Source of the DNA: Zerene cesonia | Lineage: Eukaryota; Arthropoda; Insecta; Lepidoptera; Pieridae | Length of the DNA: 64,000 bases | Reading direction: 5' to 3' | NCBI RefSeq assembly: GCF_012273895.1 | Contig: NC_052116.1 | Location: forward strand, 930,001 to 994,000 | Shown here: piece after piece, positions 46,333 through 58,173 of the stretch | How positions within the stretch are numbered: the stretch's first letter is position 1 | Layout of the letters: the number at the start of each line of letters is the position of its first letter | Notes under the pieces: model-generated | Database searches by the model: none | Told to the model about the DNA's origin: nothing | Seen by the model: the letters and a program-made list of their open reading frames with translations, nothing else | Program-made: the position numbers and the translations under genes

Positions 46333-48665
46333 GGATTTGTAGAGATAGACGCTTGGCTCTATATAATCCGAGCTGAGTGAATGGATGGACGGAATATGTA
46401 TATTTTTTATTTATTTTTTAATTACATGTAAGTTTCTGCCCCCGACTCTATTCACCAGCATCAAAATTAAAAATATTACTCTCCCTGTCTTGATTATTAA
46501 AACTTTACAGCAAAAATTTTTTCTTCCTCAAAACTTCGAGTGTGTAATCCTTGTAATTTGACCTGTGCGTTGATAAGTCTGTTATTTTCCCATTGTACAT
46601 ATTATTTAGATTAGTACAGATTATACAGATTCATCTTCAAAGTTCATTATTCTATAGCAGCGTGCTTTCCGTCGTGATTCACACGATTCTGTGGACGGAG
46701 ACTTATAATCATTTTGAGTACGTAAAATATGCTTGAACGTATGCAAATATTATAAAGCAGTTCATTAAGTATGTATACAGGGCACGAACACCCTGTAGCT
46801 CGGTTGACAGTGACGTCATTGGCAGGTTAACGAACCTATTTCGTAGCGTCAGCAGAGACCACTTTTTGTGTGAATAAAAAAATGTTTAAAAGCTAAGCAT
46901 TGTATTTGAATAGAGAGCGTATTGGCTGTGGTTATTGGATTGTTCATTTATAATTCAAGTGTTATATAAAAAACTCACTCAATAAAATCATTCAGTGGGA
47001 TTTTCCAGTATAGTATTCTATATGAAAGGAAATTATAGCACATTCGGTTTGTGAGGCATAGGGTAAAAAAATAGGGTCGAATGACGGAGTTAATGCAATA
47101 ATGTAAAATTATCACCAAGCTATTGATTGTTTAGTGATTATCAAACTATTTCTATACGATACTCACAATGAACCATCCTCAGTAGTGGTGTTCAAAAATT
47201 GTTAAAATGATTATATTTCTGTAACAAAATGTCATACTATATAACTAGCGACATCTGTTTGTTATGAGGAAATACTTACGTGTGTTCTTTTGTCTTTGAG
47301 AAATAAAAGCCAGTCTGAAGCCACACGTTTTATGAAAAATTTCCAAATAACTCCACAATTGCTCCAATATGACAAACAATTAAACTGAATTTATTTGCTG
47401 ACCCTACAATCCCATACATAAGCTACGGTAGTTCACTTCGCGACTCCCCGTAGGCTACATGCGGCGTTTCACACTGTGTTACCAGACTTAAAGTTATAAA
47501 AACTTAATTTACTACCTATGTTACTAATTATATGAGTTATATCGAGCACGTGGTAGTCAAATAAAGAATACTGAAAAGGTGTATTGCGTTGTTTAAACAA
47601 GATTAAATTGATCTGATTGAATTGAAACGATATTCTAAACATTTACCCGTTAATTTACAGTTTTATAGCATTGAAATGCTTTATAAGTGATCCCGTGGGG
47701 TGTCCTTTCGGTACATAAAACCCAACGATTAGAGGAAATTGGATCACTGAGGCGGGATCACGGGTGGCCGAGAGCCTAGGCGTTGCTACGGTATGTAGAC
47801 TGCAAAAAGACGCGGTTTCGAATCCCACCTAGTGATAATTTTTTTCTATTCTTTGTAAATTTCTCATTTACGTATTAATTAGTAAGGAAATGCACCCTCC
47901 AAAGAACTGCGTCAGATCACTTCAGATCACATAGTATTATCCTCCGAATCTCCAATATATTGTGGCAAATAAGCAGTTTTTTATAGTTTCTCGAAGAAAT
48001 TAATATTGTTATTATAAAAACAGTATAGACTAATCGATTTTTTAGCTAGCTCAATTCATCATAATTTGTCAATTTCATGTAAAAACAAATAAGAATATGG
48101 GCAATTTATTTTAAATCAGATGCCGCTAAACTTTCAGTGAAATATTAACTATTATTATTTATACTTATGTAGTATGATTATGCATCTATAATCACACTGG
48201 ACGTCTGATGCAGAATCTAGAAATAGATTTCTAATATAAAATCCCCATCTTAAGCCAGTGCTCAAATCTCTAGTTATTTCCAGGAGCATTCTATTACCTA
48301 GGGTTATCCGCTAGATTCGCGTTTTATAGAATAGGTATAGTACTCATTTCTACAGGGCATAAAGTGAAATAGAAGCCAGAGGGGCTTAAACGCCGATATC
48401 CAGTCAGACTGTGTTTAATTATCAAATATTTAATTGATACAGTAATTATCAAAATTACAATATCTTGTTTCGCAATAAATTGCTTAACTAGCTAGACATA
48501 TATAGTAATTTATTTTTGGTGCAGAATTTGGTTCTGTATCAATTTAAGATTGTCCTCCAAAATATGTACAAAATTAGTTGAAGATTTTTTATTTTCTTTA
48601 GAATAGCTATGGTAATTGAGACAGTGATATGGTGCTCTGAGAATAGAGCTTATTAGTATCTACAT
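46333..48665. other. Intergenic stretch, no gene seen
   Basis: AT-rich with one SINE (47661..47872). No other supported feature. Confidence 0.55.
47661..47872 (+). mobile_element. tRNA-Ser-like SINE family D
   Basis: Head GGCGGGATCACGGGTGGCCG then AGAGCCTAGGCG (A box) and GCGGTTTCGAATCCCACC (B box), followed by TTTTTTCTATTCTTTGTAAA. It starts with the TAGCATTGAAATGCT hairpin that also ends minus-strand copies at 25326 and 59174, which hints at a composite or dimeric structure. Confidence 0.68.
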
Positions 48666-48671
48666 TTTATT
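48666..48671 (-). promoter_or_regulatory. Candidate polyadenylation signal for the lipocalin
   Basis: TTTATT on the plus strand (AATAAA on the minus strand), about 155 bp after the lipocalin stop codon. It is a plausible 3' end, not proven. Confidence 0.4.
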
Positions 48672-48823
48672 GAAAAAAAAAATGTATAGTGGACGGCAGT
48701 TTTATGTTTCATAAAAATAAGAAAAACAACCGAATGCCAAGCAAAAAATGCTTTCAGAAGGTTTGTTAATTAAATAAAAAACACGCTGTACAAACAATAT
48801 TTTCACTTACATAACCTTAAAAT

Positions 48824-51800
48824 CTAGCTTACAATCGACAGCATGTTACACAGTACAAGTGACAAGACAATCGGGGAGACTAAAAGGGAGATCGCGGAGC
48901 TAGTCTTGCAGTGTTCAGCGGTGTGACCGACGGCCCTCCAGGTGGCGTTCCTTAGGTCGTCGTTTAGGTTTATGGCTGCGTTGATAAGATTACTCTGTTC
49001 TGCAGTAAACTGCTTTGCTCTGCTGATTTGCCACGACCAAACTGTGAAAGATATTTTTATATAAGTTCATAATGCTACAGGGTGTTTATAAATATGGAAA
49101 ATATCCTTGAACATAATCTTTTTAATTTTTTTATAACGTGATAGTTTATGAGGATGGATGTGTGTTTATTATTATTTTACGCAAAAAAAGCTTAACGCAT
49201 ATTGATGATATTTAGCAGTAATGTAGCTTATGAACCAGAATAACACATCAGCTACAGAAATATTTGAATATGCTGTTCTTGAGCTTGCGGATTCGTCCGC
49301 AGACGCAGCCGTGCGGCGCTGTCAGTATATACAAAAACATCATGATTTTATAAGTTTCTATGAAAGTATGACTTACATGCATTAAAATTAAGGGAAAAAC
49401 TAGTCATTTTCATGCAAATTGGTAACTTATTTATAAACATATATGGAATATTTTAGCGTGATTGTATTGTGTATAAAAATAGTTAATGAACGTGTTGTTT
49501 AAATGTATTTACCTGTTCTGTGTGTTGTGTTTTGTTCGCAACTATACAGTAAACCGTAGCCCGTGTAGTCTGTGGCCAGGACTAGCAGGTTCATTGTTAT
49601 TGCTGAAAATAAATACTCCAATAAATCAAAAGTTTAACGGTAAGCGGAAATAGTATATTTATATAAGTTGAAAGAACACTTAGTGTATTAGACGCTCGCC
49701 TGCTCTCGAACTAACTAAAATTGAAGTCAGAGGACCTCACCAATGAGCCACTGCTGCTCTTTTATAAAGTATTTATTTATTTAAAAATTAAATGTAAATT
49801 ACAGATTATGAACATATTTTAGCTTATAAGTGCTAGTCATATTTAAATGAAGTATTAACAGTTTAGACAGTTATGTATCTTTGTATTAACAGACAAAAAA
49901 GCAAAAACAGCAAATTTTCGTGTATAAACTAGTATCATTTCTCCCATCCTTATTCCTTTCCGAGCAGTGCAACGAACCGCAGTGAGATTTTAGTTGGTAG
50001 GAATCCGACATAACCCACGGTTTTTTCCCCAGAGGCCGTGGGTTTCTATGCGAGTTTTCCCCATTAAAAAAGGCAATAACTAGTATAAATTAAATCATAT
50101 CACTGTTCACCGATCTCTTAGATCAATATATGAGACTACTGATAAGCGATAACAAACAGATTCCCGTTCTATCGTGTAAAGTGACAGTTTGAAAAGGGTC
50201 AATCTGACCTACATTGATATGGCCTAGAGTGTTGATTAAATTTTACTTTACACGGTAACGTATCAAGGACTTTAGTCTCGAACTCGGGTCTGAATCATTT
50301 AATTTATTTATCTTATAATTGGACGCACATATGAATATAATCGATCTATTGCCAAGTCTGCTATTTTAATCAAATGAAACTACGATTCAATTGACAGTTT
50401 TTACAAACCAATTTTCATTGGAACATATCGTATTGTATATAAACTAATTCGAATATATTAATTGTAATAGTGTCGATGATACAACTCTCAGTGCCTCACG
50501 ATAATATCCCATGACAAGGTTTCTTGGAAATTTAGTTGCGATTCGATTATTTGAATGGAACACTAGCGGTTAAAATATTTAGTAGACTACCAAATCTGTC
50601 AAACCACACTGTAAGATAATTGAAGCATTTAATTTAGCAGATCTGATTACCGATTCTTAATTGTTTTAAAAATGTCTAATTCAACTGATTGTTTTATAGA
50701 CTGTTAAAGCAGTTCTGTTAGTTTAGATTTTTTGAATTCACTCGAGCTTCGTCGTAAATGGACTTTGTTTTAATTGATCTTATATGAAGCAATATTAGTA
50801 TTAGTAAAAAACTGAATAAGTAAAACTTTTGAACATGATTTATTATATTTATTAACAAAGATTCCTGATGTGGTATGATAAATTATATTTCTTTATACAG
50901 TTAATATGATTAGATATGTCATTCATAATCCTAGGTTGAATAAAACTCTGAAATAAAGTAAAATGGCATTATCTGTTTGTTTAAACACAGGATGGCAGCT
51001 GTTACAAATTTATCCACGAGCAATGCTGAATATTTCATTATATGTTTTTACAATATCGCTTATCAAAAGCAAAACAAAGCTTTGTTAAGCCCACGGTGTA
51101 GATACAGAAAATTCTGACTGATTTGTGTTAGAGCACGTGTGGACGCTTTTCTCTTAATATTAAACTCCACTCTGCTGAGCACTCGCGACTGGATCGAAAT
51201 GAACGCACTACATTGCGCGATCGCTCGCTAAATATAATATGGTCTCCATGCATTGTAAGCAATGTATTATTTTCAATCTGTTTCGCAATGTGTCATTTCT
51301 ATCGACTTGAGGTTGGTATAACATATCTGTTAATATTATAAATACGAAACTCTGTGTGTCTGACTCTTCCTCACGCCTGAACCATTGAATCGATTTGGAT
51401 GAATATTAGTTCAAACATAGTTTGAGATACCAGAAAAGGCATATGATAGTTTTATCGTGGACATCCCACGGGACCGGGAACTACTCTTCTAAAACACCGG
51501 AAAAATGGTTCTTTTCCTTCGACGCGAGCGAAGCCGAAGGCGAAAAGCCAGTTATATATACAGGGTGTACCGCATGTGGTGTACTATATGAAATAAACTT
51601 ATATTATTTCATAAGCTGAGAATTAAAAAAAACTATATACTCATAAAATCCCCGACGCATTTTTTCTTTTAGATAAACTTTTTTTCTTTTATGTGTACAT
51701 CCCTGGCTTGGCCACCCGCCCACCTTTGCCACCTGCACGCACGCTTACGATTTAAATCATGTTTTGATAGCCACAATACCCACATAAGTGGAACGGGAGA

Positions 51801-54800
51801 CATCGCCTGCGCAAAGCTAGGGATGTGTACATATACATAAATATATACAGAAGTGATTTTTTCTTTAAATCAGCGTTACCAAAACATTAAGTTCCACTGA
51901 GCATAGTACACAGACGGGACAAACTGTATATAAAAACGCTATTATGAGCGGCACGCCTGAACCGCCTACAAGGCCCTTCTAACCTCTTATCAACTCTGTG
52001 GTTAAGCCCCTCAACAAGACAAGCGAAAAAATGTAAACAAAAATTCCAATAAAAGATTTATCTGATAAGGAACAAGTGATTATCTCTCTGAACAAACATC
52101 ACATTCATTGTTGTCGCGGAGATTACAACTGATGATTGAAATGAATATTGCATGACGTACATCCTCATGAGTCTTGGTTATAAAATGAAAGTCAAATTTT
52201 GACCAGAAGTTAAACAGTAATATACTTGCTGCGCCCCGCGCTTTCACCCGCGTAAGTCCGTATCCCGTAGAAATATCGGGATATAAAGTTGCCTATATGT
52301 TATTCCAGTGGTCCAGCTGTCTATGTACCGTAGTAGGATAGAGTTATAATAGATAGAAAGTAGGATAGAGTTATTTGTTTGGAAACAGTCGGATGCGCTA
52401 TGGTATCGTAATCCTACTTATATTTATCCGGCTAATGTTATAAATGCGAAAGTTTGTATCGATGTGTTTGTGTTTGTTGCTCTTTCACGCAAAAACTACT
52501 GAACCGATTGCAATGAAATTTGGTACGTAGACAGCTGGACAACTTGAATAACATAAAGGCTACTTTTTATCCCGATATTCCTAAGGGATAAGGACTTACG
52601 CGGGTGAAACCGCGCGGCGCAGCTAGTAATTATATATAACTAAAAAATTTAACGAGTCCAAAGCGAAAAATAAATTAGTATAATATATCCGATAAATGTG
52701 ACCGAATATTTCTATACAAAAAAGCGCCTTACTTGGATATTTGAAGACATATACTCCATTGGTGTCCACAGTGAAGGTTCCATTGTTCCAATGAACAGTC
52801 TTATTGACAACTTGTCTGTTTACAGCTGTACCATTGACCAGAACGCCGTTTTCAACGATTCCTTGGTACACGGCGGAGGCGCAGTCACCAGCTTCATTTG
52901 CGTTCGGAATTCTTGCTATTTGATACCATTCGCCGAAGAACTGAAAACAAATTAACAAACAGTATTCTTAGTTAAACGGTGAAGGAAAACATCGTGAGGA
53001 AACCGGCATGTCCAAGAATTAAAAAGTTCGACGACATGTGACATCTGCCAACCCGCACTTGGCCAGCGTGGTGGATTATGGCCCGAACCCTCATAGGAGG
53101 CCTGTGTCCCAGCAGTGGGAACATATATGGGCTGATGATGATGATTCTTAGTTAATAAACCCAAACATTTTTATATTCAATTAGACTTCCTATTGAAGCA
53201 ATTTCGAATCATCATAACATAGTTTTAACATTCTACCGGTTCGGAAAGCAGTTTCAACAGAAAAGAGCCGGCAAGAAACTCTTGATGCTCTTTTATTAGA
53301 ATTGTAACATAATTCACGTAATGTTTTTTGAGAACTGTTGAATATTCAAAAAGTTCTGGGGGAAAGCTATATATATCGCCTAGCGGAATCACTATCCCTC
53401 GCAGTTATTAATACAAAGACGCTATGGTACCATGACATAATTATATTTTATTAACGATCTAACGACTACTTTCAACACACGTTATTCACACATGGCACAT
53501 AAATTAAAAGACGCCTCCTTGGTACAGTGGTAAACGCGTGAGCGTAGAACCGAGGGGTCCTGGGTTCGATTCCCGGTGGGGACAATAAAAAAAAATGTCT
53601 CGGTCTGGCAGGACACAGAAGGCTGATCACCTACTTGTCCATAAAGAAAATCGGTCAGTGAAACAGATGTATATCATTTGCCCCATACCCCAGTAGGGGA
53701 CACGCGACTTCACTTTTACATAAATTAAAAAAAATATCAGCAGAAATCCAGATATATTTATTGATTAGATGTATTTATTTTTTCCCATCGTTTCTGGACT
53801 CAAAGGGTGAAACGACTCTATTTACTATGTTTTTCTGCCAGTCTGTCTGTCTCTCTGTCTGTGTATCCGTCTTTCTATCACCAGACTGTATCTCATAAAC
53901 CTTGCTAGTTTGACAGTTGTTATTTTCAGAGGTGATGTTATTTCTGTTTCCCCTATCAACCAATGATAAAGCAACGGTTGGTACGGTCACATACTGGATG
54001 GGTCACAATATATTATGCTAAAAGCATATGCATGGAACTCTTAGTATGATACTAAGAGTTCCATGCATATGCTTTTAGCTTTTAGCACCCGACTCGCACT
54101 TGACCGTTTTTTATCATAACCATCGTTAAGTGGTTATTCGATAAGTAACTTATGCAATATATAGTCAATAATTATTTAGTCGAGTTAAGGGTCTGATTAA
54201 AGTTTTATCAATAACAATTACACATGGTTGAACTATTTTATATAGATACGATTTAAGTATTTGTCTCGAAGCTTATCTATTACCACTCATCGCACAATCG
54301 CTTTTAATTGAAACGAGGTTTCATTTTACTTCCATTTTTTTTCTGTGTTTTATAAGGTCTTACGTCATGTGACTTTTTTCCCCGTATCTAAAACAAATTT
54401 ATTTATTTCCTATCTATAGTAATATATTTTTGGTAAAATCCTTTAGAGCAGTAGAGCCGTTGAGGTCTGGTCTAGAGTAAAAACAAATATGGTTAGAAAA
54501 TCTAAAAATCACGCTTTAATGGTAGAAACAATTCTCCCTTCTTTTTATACAGAGGTTAAACAAAAGATTACTCTTCTCCTAAAAGAATACTATACTCACT
54601 GCTATGACACATACATACAAACATACCGGTGAATTTTATAAAAGCGTGTCTAATAACGGAGTCATCTGTGTACAAACACGACAAACGCAACTATGAAATC
54701 GCACTGAATTGAACGGAAGTTGTGATTCGAAATATCTGCCTCATACCCTATCCCGTGTCCCCTAGTGGGGTATGCGGCAGATGATATACATCTATTTCAC

Positions 54801-55093
54801 TGAATAATTTTATGGATAAGGTGATCAGTCTTCTGTGTAGCCAGACCGAGACATAATTTGTAAGTCCCCACGGGGAATCGAACCTAGAACCCATCGGTAC
54901 TATGGTTAACCACTGTACCAAGAAGACGGAGACGACGCAGCATGCTCACTTCTACATAAAAAGTAACTTTACCAACCTCTGTAACATTCAAGTTCCTCAC
55001 AGCAGCGGGCTCTGTGAAATTACATGGTCCTTCGAGCACCAGCTGGCCTGACACACTGGCGATCAGAAACGCCGCGATCGCGAAAGAATACAT
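48824..55093 (-). CDS. Lipocalin of the apolipoprotein D/Lazarillo type, probably GPI-anchored (complete, 4 coding exons)
   Basis: Exons: 55093..54977, 52940..52733, 49602..49513 and 49041..48824, phases 0, 1, 1, all GT/AG, giving 210 residues. Residues 1-17 are a signal peptide. The lipocalin motif FFGEWYQIARIPN opens exon 2 (residues 40-52), and VLATDYTGYGLLYSC (116-130) then VWSWQISR (139-146) are the other conserved blocks. Cysteines at 24, 59, 130 and 183 fit the two disulfides of this family. There are seven N-x-S/T sequons. After CKTSSA, residues 188-210 are hydrophobic (ISLLVSPIVLSLVLCNM), as expected for a GPI-attachment signal with a small-residue cleavage site around 185-188. Family members bind small hydrophobic ligands such as pigments or lipids; Lazarillo is a glycosylated, GPI-linked neuronal surface lipocalin. 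Exon 1 ends at an unusual GTTGGT donor, the only one that keeps phase. Confidence 0.9.
51330..51553 (+). mobile_element. Helitron-like relative, lipocalin intron 2
   Basis: Starts TTAATATTATAAATACGAAA and contains CCTGAACCATTGAATCGATT; ends GCGAGCGAAGCCGAAGGCGA then AAAGCCAGT. Confidence 0.55.
51690..51836. mobile_element. Small inverted-repeat (MITE-like) element, lipocalin intron 2
   Basis: Left end TATGTGTACATCCCTGGCTT and right end AAGCTAGGGATGTGTACATA are inverted copies with few mismatches. About 147 bp, no coding capacity, no second copy seen here. Confidence 0.6.
52226..52337 (-). mobile_element. Helitron-like element (Lep1 type), 3' half, lipocalin intron 2
   Basis: Runs TTGCTGCGCCCCGCGCTTTC to TCCAGCTGTCTATGTACCG, then stops; the 5' half is missing. 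Confidence 0.6.
52427..52627 (+). mobile_element. Helitron-like element (Lep1 type), full length, lipocalin intron 2
   Basis: Starts TCCGGCTAATGTTATAAATG and ends GCGCGGCGCAGCTAGT. It lies about 105 bp from lipocalin exon 2. Confidence 0.75.
52974..53143 (+). mobile_element. tRNA-derived SINE family C, 3' half, lipocalin intron 1
   Basis: From AACGGTGAAGGAAAACATCG to GGGCTGATGATGATGATT. 5' truncation is consistent with retroposition. Confidence 0.75.
53513..53716 (+). mobile_element. tRNA-derived SINE family B, full length, lipocalin intron 1
   Basis: A box TGGTACAGTGGT (53520..53531), B box GGTTCGATTCC (53563..53573), then an A-run, the body CTTGTCCATAAAGAAAATCG and the end GGGACACGCGACTTCACTT. 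This is the best reference copy of the family here. Confidence 0.85.
54017..54079. repeat. Perfect palindrome with 30-bp arms
   Basis: Arms 54017..54046 and 54050..54079 are exact reverse complements, with a 3-base centre (TGA). It is followed by a repeat of TTTTAGC (54073..54086). It lies in lipocalin intron 1. Confidence 0.92.
54750..54928 (-). mobile_element. tRNA-derived SINE family B, lipocalin intron 1
   Basis: Runs TCCCGTGTCCCCTAGTGGGG to GGTTAACCACTGTACCAAGA on the plus strand and ends about 50 bp from lipocalin exon 1. Confidence 0.72.
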
Positions 55094-55764
55094 CCTGTAG
55101 TACTGTGAACCGTCCACTGTGATCCTAATAGGATGCTTTTGCATTAAATACTGTATCACCTTATCAGATAAGTAAGTGACTAACTTATGTCGCATATTTC
55201 GCAATTTCGCTGATACCTTTCGGATTTGTATTGCTGCCGATGTGCGTTAAATACTAATAGAATCTCTGCAATTATATTTAGAGTATTTGTAAATAATATA
55301 GTTATTGCAATACTATAATAATAAATATGAAGAAATAAGCACACTTTAATGTTTCACACACTTTAATCCTGGCGATCCTAATCAGAAAGAAATAAGCTCA
55401 TGATATCATTGTAGTGTCACTGATCCTTGATAAGGGATAAATCACTTTAAAATGAGTCTGTGTTAGTAGCTTGTACAAAAGTGATATAATATTTTTTTTT
55501 AAATATAGATGGGACTCTGAAATAGCTTAATTTTCCGTTGAATTATTAAAAAGTGTTCTATGATTAATAGTATGCTCTTGCGCATTGTAGTTCTCGCGGA
55601 GGAATCCGTTTTGATATGGAAATTGCATTGAATTGATTAAAACTTTCACTGCCATTTAGGTTTACATCATATTCAACTTTTAATTGAAACCAGAGGTAGG
55701 TTTAGGTTAACCTTTTTGCCAATAATATTGAATTCAAAATGTCTCTCTTTTTATGTTATATGGT

Positions 55765-55895
55765 AGTCTGGAAGAGATCGCTACCTAGCGATAAGGCCGC
55801 CATTTGTGCATAATGTCTCTTTTGTTTTTGTTTCATATATGTCTTTTTTTGTAAATGTTTGTGTGCAATTAAGTATAAAATAAATAAATAAATGT
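55765..55895 (+). mobile_element. Non-LTR retrotransposon 3' end
   Basis: Has GGAAGAGATCGCTACCTAGC then GATAAGGCCGCC (a clear hairpin) and a tail of AAATAAATAAATAAATG. No coding remnant remains. Confidence 0.65.
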
Positions 55896-56197
55896 TTTTG
55901 TAGTTTACAGTGAAAATAATAAAAAAAATACACGTAGATCTAAGTTGATTCAGAGCTATTTGAACGATTTGATCGAAAATACTAGAATATTTAAATTTAT
56001 AGAAGCCTGCACTTCCATCGCTATTTTCCGTAATTTATTTATACATGTTATGTATGCCTCATTGTACACTATTGATAATTTGCTGTAATATTTGCATTTA
56101 AGGCAACTCCCAAAACTGTGCTACTTTCTGATGTATAATAATAATCTGATTTTAAAAATAGCCACACTTTTTGTTCTTAAGTTAAAAGACATGTAAT

Positions 56198-56312
56198 TTC
56201 TTAGTCTCCCCGTGACCACGCTCGCTGTAAAGTGTTCGAAACGTCGGGTTAATAATATAATTAATAAATCGCGTTTGACATCCGTTAAAAAGCCTTTAAT
56301 TTCTAGACTTCA
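56198..56312 (+). repeat. Family H interspersed repeat, copy 3
   Basis: Contains CTCCCCGTGACCACGCTCGC, GTGTTCGAAACGTCGGGTTA and TAAATCGCGTTTGACATCCG. Confidence 0.6.
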
Positions 56313-56518
56313 CAAAATTATACTACGACGTTAAACCTAAGTCGTATACGTCATAGACCGAACAAGTTAAGCACTGTTCACACTGGCCGAGCTCTCATTT
56401 ACATTTCAGAAGTTCAGTGATATATGTATTGTCTTTAGAATCTCGTATGATTTTGCATAACTAATCGTTTAGTAACTACTGATAAGCTTATATAAAACAT
56501 TATTTGTTATTTACAGAT

Positions 56519-56822
56519 TCTGTATTTTTTTCTTCACCCTTCCCTGTCCACTCCTTTAATCTTATAAAATCCTTTACTTATCCTTTATCTCTTAAAAGCG
56601 ACCAGCACATTCGTAGAGGCACTACCTCGCACTACCTCTGTTAGGTTTATGTTAGGTGAGTCGCCTGATGGTAAGCGACCATACCACCCATAAACAGTTG
56701 CAGAGGCTATATGCCTGTGTAATGGATTTCGAACTTTACAGGATAAGGGATACGAAAAGGATTGATGGTGGGGATAAACGAGAGGACTAGGAAGGGCAAT
56801 GAAAGGGCCTCCGTACCTCCAT
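56519..56822. repeat. Inverted pair of family E fragments
   Basis: A plus-strand fragment (56519..56637) and a minus-strand fragment (56653..56822, with GTCGCCTGATGGTAAGCGAC) face each other around a short spacer. More eroded than the pair at 43763..44330. Confidence 0.5.
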
Positions 56823-58097
56823 TTGTAAACTACATCAAATTATATAAATCATTTCGTATTTCCAAGTAGCTTTCTCTATCACAAGCATTATTAATCGAGA
56901 TAACTGTCAACTGAGATAAATGTCCGAGAGCTTTGTTGTTTAATGTAGGTTATTAATGTTAAATACGACAATGTCTGTCTATGAAATTCCCTAAATGACG
57001 TCATTGATTATTAATTTCCACGAGAAAAGTACTCTTATCTTAATTTTAAGTAACTAACATTAGATTCCATTTTAGTTTATTTTAGAGATGTACGGAAGTG
57101 GGTGAAAACTACTATTGAATGATCTAAGTTGTACCTTAACAACGTTAAAAAATTATCGAAATTGGTGCAGCCGTTCTCGAATTGTACGCTTAGCAAAACA
57201 TTTGGCGATTAATTTTGTATATATGTTGAATATTATTTGGTTTGGCCACAAGGAATTAACATATGTATTTTTTTTATTTATTTATTTATTAGCAAGGTCA
57301 TAGGTAAAGGTCACGCTTGTAAAGTTGCTGACAAGAGATAGTCACTATAAAATATTCGAAAAGTCATAACAGTTTAAAATATAACTCAACTGTACTATTA
57401 TTTATGGCATTTTGAATCTATAAATCATTGCGCATCTTATCTTCATTCGATTCTGAAAGCTATTCAGCTAGGATTCTTCTGACCTTCGATAATTGCATTT
57501 ATCTTCCAGATAAAATAACTGTTTTATCAGATACAAATAGATATCGTGAGTAGTTTGAAGAATTCAATGTTTACACTATCATGTCTATACATAGTCTATA
57601 CTGATACCTGATTGTCAAAACATAACAATCTTTGGGCCCGACTGCCCTGGGTTGACCGGGATAAATTAACAAAAAAACTAAACGACTGCGTATTGTCAGA
57701 ACTAGATCAAGTTTGAATCTACCACATTGGAGGCACCAGTTTTCACATAAAAAGAATTATCTAAATCGCTTTACCCAGTCGTAAGGACTGTGGTAACAAA
57801 CACAAAAATTACAGTCGACTTGAGGACCTTATTTTTGGAAATCAGTTAAAAAATATTTGTTCTGTTTAAAACATTTACACTATTTTGTCAGACCTAGCTA
57901 GTGACATCCACGTCTCTCTGAGACGAGGTATTCGAAGGTAATAGTGAAATGATGGCCAACGTTCAAGCTATTTAGAAGGTCATGTCGTGTCTTTTTTAAC
58001 TGTACTGAGGGTTTAGAAAAGGTACCCGACAGTATGCGTACCTATTAAAAGTTAATCAAATCTTTAATATACAGTATATTTAGTTTAGTTTTTTAGT

Positions 58098-58173
58098 AAG
58101 CAGTGGTGGCTCAGTGGTGAGAACCTCGGACTTTAAAATCGATAAGTCGGGGTTCGAGACCGGGCGAGCGTGC
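58098..58173 (+). mobile_element. tRNA-derived SINE family C, head only, cut by a gap
   Basis: Starts AAGCAGTGGTGGCTCAGTGG and runs through the B box GGTTCGAGACC to GCGAGCGTGC, where N begins. Confidence 0.75.

Larger units (their letters stand above)
55094..58097. other. Intergenic stretch, lipocalin upstream region
   Basis: The lipocalin promoter and 5' UTR must lie here; no clear core promoter element is visible. It holds a non-LTR end, a family H copy and an inverted pair of family E fragments, listed separately. Confidence 0.5.

Noticed and set aside
47757..47838. A serine tRNA gene
   Set aside because: A and B boxes are present, but the acceptor and anticodon arms do not form a proper cloverleaf, and the same head with the same 3' body occurs elsewhere; it is a SINE.
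52698..52955. A plus-strand 85-codon open frame
   Set aside because: It is the antisense shadow of lipocalin exon 2, which has conserved lipocalin motifs on the minus strand.
53513..53590. A tRNA gene
   Set aside because: It is the head of a SINE family with the same downstream body in at least six other places.
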